Of a DNA stretch of 64,000 bases, positions 57,401-64,000 are shown piece after piece. The notes under the pieces are model-generated. The model worked only from the letters and a program-made list of their open reading frames with translations, was not told the DNA's origin and did not search any database. Every line of letters starts with the position of its first letter. Positions within the stretch are counted from its first letter, which is position 1. This DNA is from Oryzias latipes (taxonomy: Eukaryota > Chordata > Actinopteri > Beloniformes > Adrianichthyidae), in contig NC_019879.2 of the NCBI RefSeq assembly GCF_002234675.1, forward strand, positions 13,148,464 through 13,212,463, in the 5' to 3' direction. A program made the position numbers and the translations under genes.

Positions 57401-59402
57401 ACGGAAGGCATTTCAGTAGAAATGGAAGTTGGCTGATTATCGCGAGATTTAACGGCAGTCAAAAGCGTTGCTATGGTGATGTGTATCGGCAGCCTGCACT
57501 AGAAATTTCCCAGAAGTCTCTACGAAAAACCAGTGTGGATCGATGTAGAGGGCTGCATTGGGATTGCCAAAATCTCGCGTGATTGGGCGGTTTGAATTGT
57601 GCTGCGGGCGGGAGCGGGCGGCAGAAAAAAAACCCAGCGGGAATCATCATGAATCATGAATCATGAATATATATTAGCGGACCACATTAGGCTGTGCGGC
57701 TTTTGGAGTCTTATGTACTGAAGCTCCGTGAAAGCACCAGGTAGAGACGCCTAATGGCCACTGTCATCTAACCTGTTGTTGGGGGTGTGCAACGCCCCGC
57801 CCCGCCTCTTAGAAATTGTGTTCTTTAAAGCCTGATACCGCGGTCGCGTGTGGGCGGAGCTACCAGCTAGAGGTTATGGTCTGATCGCTGCATGGAGCGA
57901 TGTGTGCATCAGTGCATGGTAGACACTGAGAATAGGGAGATCAGGTTTATTATTTTGAAGAGTTCTACTTGGTAATCATGTTTCCATGTTTGAGTTCATA
58001 AAATCATCCCAGGGAAAGTCTCTGCTTCAACTCCCGCAGGGAAAGCTGCGTCTCAATCTGACGCCCGCGTTTTCATCTCTCTGACAGGGTTTGAAGCCAA
58101 AGCCCCTCCCCCGCCTCTTTACCTGCTTCTCCTCTCTACCTCTTCACCTGTTCACATCCTCTGCAGCTGAGAGTTATTTTCCCCCGCGCTCCCAGTGTAT
58201 TTCACAGAGAGCACGCACGATAGTTGGGGCAGCAGAAAGAGCTGTGACTCTATCTGGCAACACTGCGCTGGATGAGGAAGGAAGGAGCAGGTTTCCTGGC
58301 AGGGACATGATGTCAATTGATAAAGCAGAAAAGAACCTCAAACGAGCTTCATCGTGAGACACGCATGGTGTTCAGATCTGCGTGCCGATGCCCAACTGAG
58401 GCCAGAACAGCAAAAACGGGAAATGGCTGAAGCTAAAAAAAAAAAAGTATTTTTCCATCAGGAAAAAATTAATTCATAGATTTTCAGCTCTGTTGAACCA
58501 TTACAATGTTTTTTTTTACTTTGACCTGCATCTTTACCAGCTGGTTTAGCGCGCTTCAGGCTGTCTGTCTGCGCGTGGTCACACGCACACTTTTAACCGA
58601 ACAGGATTTGTGAAAATATATTTAATAATTAAGTTGCACATTACACAAAGGAGGAATGCATGAAAAGATGAGGCTGGAGGAGGGACATGAATCTCTTTAA
58701 TAATACCAATACAAATACCTGTTTTTTTTCCTGCGGGGCGGGGGACGATACAAAATGATCTCACGAAAAACGGTTGAATTATTGCCATGAACACGGACAG
58801 ATTCTTATTCAAAGCCATTTTTAGTAAGGTGTGAGAAAACTACAGAAGAAAATGCCTCTTCGCAAGAGCCGGTTAATCGTTCAGTGGCATAAAAACAAAA
58901 AATAAATATTGCCATGAATAAATAACTTGGGGGTTTATTTATGAACAAATACATTAAATCAAAACCAAAGTGTTTGTAATTTAATTATTTATAAATCAGC
59001 CACGTTTTCCATGATCAGAACAGAGCAGCCTTTGTAAAATGTCCGTATTTATTGTGTTTTTACTCTGACAAATAGGTGTCATTCTCTGCGTTAAATAGGA
59101 GTAGTTCGCCTCCAGACCAGGTGGTGGCGGTAATGCGCCAATTTGTTTTCGTGTCAAGCACCTTATGAACAACACCCAAAAGAAAAAAGTAGTGAACATG
59201 GGTGTCCAAATTGCTTTTAAAATTTAGAGAACTATATAGAGAACTATATAGTGCTGCACTATATAGGGTTTTTTGTAATTAGGGATTAGGGCAGGAATTC
59301 GGACACAGGTTCGTTTCCACTGAAATGCCTTCCGTCGACCAACTTTGTTTCTAATAAAGTTTAAAAAAAACTGTCTCTACTGAAATGCCTTCCGTCGTTT
59401 CT

Positions 59403-59930
59403 ATTGAAAATTTCAGTAGTATGTGTGTGAGTATTTTGGTAGTGTGTGTGAGAGCATTTTCAGTAGTGTGTGTGAGAGCATTTTCACATGTGTGTGTGAG
59501 AGCATTTTCCGTACTGTGTGTGAGAGCATTTTCACATGTGTGTGTGAGAGCATTTTCAGTACTGTGTGTGAGAGCATTTTCACATGTGTATGTGAGAGCA
59601 TTTTCGGTACTGTGTGTGAGAGCATTTTCACATGTATGTGAGAGCATTTTCAGTACTGTGTGTGAGAGCATTTTCACATGTGTTTGTGAGAGCATTTTCA
59701 GTAGTGTGTGTGAGAGCATTTTCAGTAGTGTGTGTGAGAGCATTTTCACATGTGTATGTGAGAGCATTTTCAGTAGTGTGTGTGAGAGCATTTTCAGTTG
59801 TGTGTGTGAGAGCATTTTCAGTAGTGTGTGTGAGAGCATTTTCACATGTGTATGTGAGAGCATTTTCACATGTGTGTGTGAGAGCATTTTCACATGTGTA
59901 TGTGAGAGATTTCACACGTGTATGTGAATG
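59403..59930. repeat. 24-bp minisatellite, right arm (inverted)
   Basis: Same units as the left arm on the opposite strand (TGTGTGTGAGAGCATTTTCA), about half as many. The ACATG variant is more frequent here. Confidence 0.95.
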
Positions 59931-61350
59931 AATATATTTTCAGTTGTATGTATACAAGCATTTCACTAGTGTGTGTGAGAGATTTCATATGTGTTTATGA
60001 ATGCTAATTCTGAATAATGTCCTACACGGCACCTCATACCATCTCCAGAGTTATAAACACACTACAGCTCCCAGCAACCCCAGCACACAATTCCTGGATG
60101 CTGCACACCTGACTCTCGTTCATTCAATCAATAACAACATACTTAAGCACTGCACTGAGTGAAGCTCAGTGCACAGTATTGTTTGTGGTTCTCTGCCTTT
60201 ATTAACAAGCATTGTATTTGGATCTAATCTTCTGTTTCCTGAAGTGTTTCTAACTCTGTTTGCCTGCCACTTGCCCCAACCCTCGCCTGGATCCTGACTA
60301 CCCCATCTCTCCTCTGATGCTTTCATGCCTCTTACTGACCTCTGCCTGCCTGACCCTGATTTAGCTTTGTGGAGTTTAAGCTAAACTAATAAACCTGCTG
60401 CAGTTGGAACCAGCCGTCTGCCTGTTCTTGTACCACCATTATGCATAAACGGCATTAATCCCACTGCTAAACATAGTAGCTGGTGGCACCAAACACCAAT
60501 TGACACGGAAAGGGCCTTTTTGGTCATAGAATGCATAGTATGGCAAGGCTTTTTATAAGAATATTGTTTCTTTAAACTGTTAAACTGCAGATCAATACTC
60601 TTTTTACCTGTAGAGTGCATACTGTTCAGTTGGTGTAGTATTGGCAGGAGACTTTAAATCTAAGTTTCTGCTCAGGAACAATAAATTGTTAACCAATAAA
60701 AGAAATGCTGAGAATATTTTGCTTTTTTTTGGTCTGCTTACAAATGTGATCAAACATTCTTAGTGATGATGTTTTACAAACTCAGGTATAGATTGTCTCT
60801 CACAGATGATCATATGTCAGCTGTGCTTTTCCCATTTTGTAATGTCTTTAGATAGCTAAAACTCTCTTTCCTGCAGTATAGAAAACCTAGAAAGTTTGTG
60901 GGGGTGAATTCAACACCATGTGAGAACTAGTTGTAACAAATTTTTAATAAGTTTAATAAATGACATTTATTTGTAAGGAACCTGCACATGAATATTGCCT
61001 AATTAAAACATCTACCATTTCTAGAAGCTTTTCAAAACAATGCTCTGTGCTGCTTTTTATAAAGACATACATTTATGAAGAAAATAATTTTGCTTTTTGG
61101 CCTAGCCATACACAATATTTTCTTTGTCTACACAAAAAAGTAGTTGCCTGGCCCTGCTCCAAAATGTATACAGACAGACAAAAAAAGAATAAACTGTCAG
61201 ATTCACAGGTCTAAGATAAGATGATTTATGTCTTTATCCTTTAAGGGCTTCTCTATGCTTTAATAAAACAATTGTTAAATAAATGCAAGTCATTCACAAC
61301 GATGGAAGTTGTTCCATAAAAAATGTCACCTCAGTAACTCTACAGTCTCT

Positions 61351-62463
61351 CTACAGTATGTTTGTCACACAGGAGTCAGGCTTCAGTATCTGCAGAGTGA
61401 TGATAAGTTTAACAGCTTTTCTAAACCAGGGATAAAATAGAGTGTAGATCACTGGGTTCAGGCAGGAGTTAAAATAAAACAAACCAATCAACAGGTAGTG
61501 ATTAGATGTGTCAATCAAATTGATGTCTATGAAAGTATAACAATACAACGGGCAGAAACATAACAAAAATGTAAAGACAAGAACACCAAGAGTCCTGGCT
61601 GCTTTCAGCTCTGATCTCTTTGCTTTTACTTTACTTGGATGTTGAACGGAGACAAATGTAACATGAGAACGCATGGAGCGAGCCTGAATCACAGCTACCA
61701 CAAAGACTCTCATGTACAGAACTACAATGGCTGTCACTGGAATAATAAATGTCAAAATCAGATCAGCCGCTCCAGTAACTTGGCTGAAAATGACTGAACA
61801 CTGTCCAAGACATGAAACATCTTTATCAGGTTTAATGAGGTGAATGATCTGATCCCGGATATAGAATATGCTGTACAGACCGTACCAGAGCCAACACAGA
61901 AAAACACACAGTTTGACTCTCACTGCAGTGATTCTGGTGGGGTAATGCAGAGGGTGACAAATGGCCACATAGCGGTCAACTGATATCAAAATAATGTTAC
62001 CAATTGAAACAAATGGAATTTGGCAGCCAAGATAATAATAAACAGCACACATGATTGCACCAAGATACCAGCAAGATGTGTTCCTGTAAATTTCTAATGG
62101 CAACAACAGAAGCCCCACGAGAAAATCTGAGACAGCCAGAGAGAGGAGGATGATGTTAGTGGGAGAGTGGAGCTGCCTGGAAGGAAAAACAGATTGACAT
62201 TATTTAAATGTAAAACCCATCATAGTATCCACTGAGAAAAAAGCAACAGGAGACATTTATAAACTGTTGTTGTTCAGAAAAAAAATCAACCTAAAGTGGG
62301 AGACTGAAATGATGACAAGCAGGTTCAGAACTACAGTGATCACAGAGATGATAGACAAGACAGTGTTAAGAAACATGGCTTTGGTCCATTGAATTGTTAA
62401 CTTCCTGCAGGAACTGTTAAGTAGCTGTGGAAAGCAGAACTCTCCTGTGTCCTGGATCTCCAT
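61351..62463 (-). CDS. taar: TAAR-type olfactory receptor E (two exons)
   Basis: Exon 1 is 62291-62463 (173 bp), exon 2 is 61351-62176 (826 bp), intron 114 bp with GT donor (CACTTTAG then GTTGAT) and acceptor CTTCCAG; product 332 aa. It is very similar to receptor D over the whole length, with differences concentrated in TM3 (IPFVSIG against IPYISIS), ECL2 (KPDKDVSC) and the TM6-TM7 loop, where a ligand would be contacted. NSCLNPVIYTLFYPWF closes TM7; 3.32 is Gly, 5.42 Asp, 6.48 Phe. The frame is intact from the ATG at 62461-62463. Confidence 0.92.
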
Positions 62464-62515
62464 GATCAGTGAGATACTGCTTCAGCAGCTCTCTGCTAAA
62501 CTTCCTGCTGTAATG

Positions 62516-62525
62516 CCCTTTTATA
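62516..62525 (-). promoter_or_regulatory. TATA box of receptor E
   Basis: TATAAAAGGG on the minus strand about 53 bp before the start codon, at the same place as the proximal box of receptor D. Confidence 0.6.
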
Positions 62526-63202
62526 TTTTACTCACCCTCCCCTCTCCTCCTGTAGTTTCTTAAAAATTCCCTTGACCAATTTCTCTATTGTCATAAGACC
62601 CTAAATTTTCTACTTACGCTTTTCTGACCTCCAATCTTAGTTCTATTTTAAATGATTATAAGATTGGTAAATTCTACTGAATGTAAATGTCTCTGTCCAA
62701 ATTTGTTGTGTTTCTAGTCTGGGAATGCTGTCTACCTGGTTTGTCCTTGTACTTTAAAAGTTTCGCAACTAGTGCACTGGTTATAACTGCACTCCTTTTG
62801 AGTAGTGCATTTTTGTGTGAATCTTCCTCAAAACATCATGCCAATCTGATTCACTGATCTTAATTTGAAAATCAATCTCCCAACCTCATTTAATGACTGA
62901 CATTGAAGTTACATTCAGACGTGAAATTAGACCTATCATTGCTAAAAATTTTTTTTTTTTTTGGAGGGATCAAAAATCATGATCTCATCCATCTCATTGT
63001 TTGGAGGTTTGTCTGGAAACCCTGGGATGGATACTGAGACAACTTGCTGAATCTGCCAGGATCTAAAATAAAAAAAAAGTTGGAAGTTTGTACTTACTAG
63101 ATATCTTCTGAAAAGCTGCAAACTTATTTTTATGAAATAAATGATTGAGAGTTGTCAGCCCTGTTTGTTTGGACTAGTAAACTCATTCTTAACAGACCAA
63201 AA

Positions 63203-63821
63203 TGTCATGACCAGAAGGCGGGACGGACCCAGATGCTGAAACCCAGAAGGCCGAGACTGGTAGGTGAGAGGTAAGATATTTATTTGAATTCTTGTTGTTT
63301 CCTGGCGGAGCTGTGGGTAACTTGGCTGCGGCTCTTGACTGGAGGCTCCGGTACCATTCGTGGCGAACTCCCTGAGAGAGAGGGGCGAGACAGAGTCCGT
63401 GGCTGTTGTTCGTGGTGCGTGGCGTGGCTGGAGATCTTGAAGAGAGCAGTGGCTCGGTTCGATGCGTGGCGTGGCTATGAATCTTGTCGAGCACAGAGAC
63501 TGTGGCTCACAATGACAGGCGGCTTCAGCGATGGAGAGCAGTGGATTCTGCTGCTCGCAGTGGTAAGGCTCAGGTGACACTTGTGGCATGAGATGTAAAA
63601 CCTGAAGTGTAGAGGACAAGACAAAGTTAGCTCAGGACGAGACAAGGGGCCAGATGTAGAGAGCTTCAGGTGATAAGGCACCATCAGGGTTAACGAACTG
63701 GCGAAGAATGATGAAGCTGGGTCTCCTTAAGTAGCAGGTGTCTTGATGAGTTGAGTAGTTACAGCTGAGATGAATGAGCAGCAGAGCTGGAGGGGGAGGA
63801 GTCTGACAGGCCACCATGACA
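63203..63821 (-). mobile_element. Solo LTR, sushi-like, 619 bp
   Basis: TGTCATG ... CATGACA ends, perfect 5-bp duplication CAAAA (63198-63202, 63822-63826). The duplicate block shows the uninterrupted site at about 45508-45520 (ACCAAAATATG). Minus orientation by AATAAA near 63280 and CTACTTAAGGAGACCC. Open frames inside are not genes. Confidence 0.9.
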
Positions 63822-64000
63822 CAAAATATGTCCTACATTATGATTAATTTTTTACAGAATTATGAACAATTGGATTGCTAAACGACAAGTTTTTATTTTA
63901 CCCCCAGAAGGAAAGACAGCACAAATCGGCAGTAAAAATAGCTTAAATTGGAAAGACCTAAGCCCATTTCCTGTTTTGGTTACATCAAATGTTCTTTATC

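Larger units (their letters stand above)
56196..60037. mobile_element. Foldback-like element with minisatellite-filled inverted repeats
   Basis: 3842 bp. Long terminal inverted repeats: left 56196 to about 57421, right about 59373-60037. Outer ends read TGCCGTGTAGGACATT on both sides, preceded by slightly diverged ATAAGT/ATGAGG. Flanks ACCATCTT (56188-56195) and ACCATCTC (60038-60045) suggest an 8-bp target duplication. The arms are mostly 24-bp tandem repeats; inner arm ends share GAAGGCATTTCAGTAGA. The ~1.95-kb middle has no transposase and includes a hAT-type fragment around 58090-58200 resembling 10720-10790. Superfamily not assigned. Confidence 0.75.
56143..60436 (+). mobile_element. 3' LTR of the sushi-like Gypsy, split by the foldback-like element
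   Basis: LTR parts are 56143-56195 (starts TGTCAGAAGTCTGAG right after the polypurine tract) and 60038 to about 60436 (TACTTAAGCACTGCACTGAG, AATAAACCTGCTGCAGTTGG). Rejoining is supported by the 8-bp duplication ACCATCTT/ACCATCTC around the insert and by an LTR relative at 21895-22260. No 5' LTR was found near 50.9 kb. Confidence 0.65.
60642..63870. repeat. Segmental duplication copy 2 (carries receptor E)
   Basis: Counterpart of 42555-45560. It lacks about 350 bp present there and contains an added solo LTR at 63203-63821. Confidence 0.85.

Overview
The window looks like nuclear DNA of a teleost fish, most likely a percomorph. The evidence is a cluster of trace amine-associated receptor (TAAR) genes of the teleost-expanded type, each with one short intron. 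They sit among fish-type transposons: L1 and Rex-like LINEs, Ty3/Gypsy sushi-like LTR elements, hAT and mariner relics, tRNA-derived SINEs, and GATA and ATAAT microsatellites. There is no prokaryotic or viral gene organisation. Most of the sequence is mobile-element debris; the only host genes I can support are the receptors.

Receptors. Five two-exon TAAR genes look intact: A 248-1476 (-), B 12638-13822 (-), C 18047-19188 (+), D 43634-44747 (-) and E 61351-62463 (-). A wrecked sixth copy lies at 4769-5690 (-). In every intact gene exon 1 is exactly 173 bp and ends inside the codon of an Arg in intracellular loop 1. Exon 2 is 817 bp (A, B, C; 329 aa) or 826 bp (D, E; 332 aa). All lack the aminergic Asp at 3.32, but all carry Asp at 5.42, the site proposed for non-classical amine recognition in a large teleost TAAR clade. 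A, B, C and the pseudogene appear to use a GC splice donor, while D and E use GT.

Layout. 0-14 kb: gene A, the pseudogene and gene B, with a tandemly duplicated flank (about 2.1-3.6 kb and 5.7-9.6 kb) whose second copy gained a short LTR element with its own repeat-protein ORF (6127-7856) and an L1 3' UTR piece. 14-22 kb: gene C, a mariner-type element inside a Rex-like LINE end, and solo LTRs. 22-32 kb: a 7.46-kb L1 with a perfect 16-bp target-site duplication, inside a hAT-like relic, inside an older L1-type fragment. 32-38 kb: a four-level nest (SINE, MITE, hAT, self-priming LTR element) followed by a 5'-truncated L1. 38-42 kb: degraded DNA transposon sequence with no recognised gene. 42-48 kb: gene D and a 5'-truncated LINE ending in GATA repeats. 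48-60 kb: a decayed sushi-type Gypsy element whose 3' LTR is split by a 3.84-kb foldback-like element with minisatellite-filled inverted repeats. 60-64 kb: gene E, in a duplicate of the gene D region that also gained a solo LTR.

The most unusual system is the pair of non-autonomous LTR elements (6127-7856 and 33883-35661). They differ in LTR sequence but share one design. An 11-nt or 10-nt site just after the 5' LTR is complementary to a stretch just downstream of the LTR TATA box, as expected for Tf1/sushi self-priming. The first ATG lies inside that primer site. The ORF encodes an Arg-rich stretch and proline-rich tandem repeats, and a GGAACC/GGTTCC hairpin precedes a poly-G polypurine tract.
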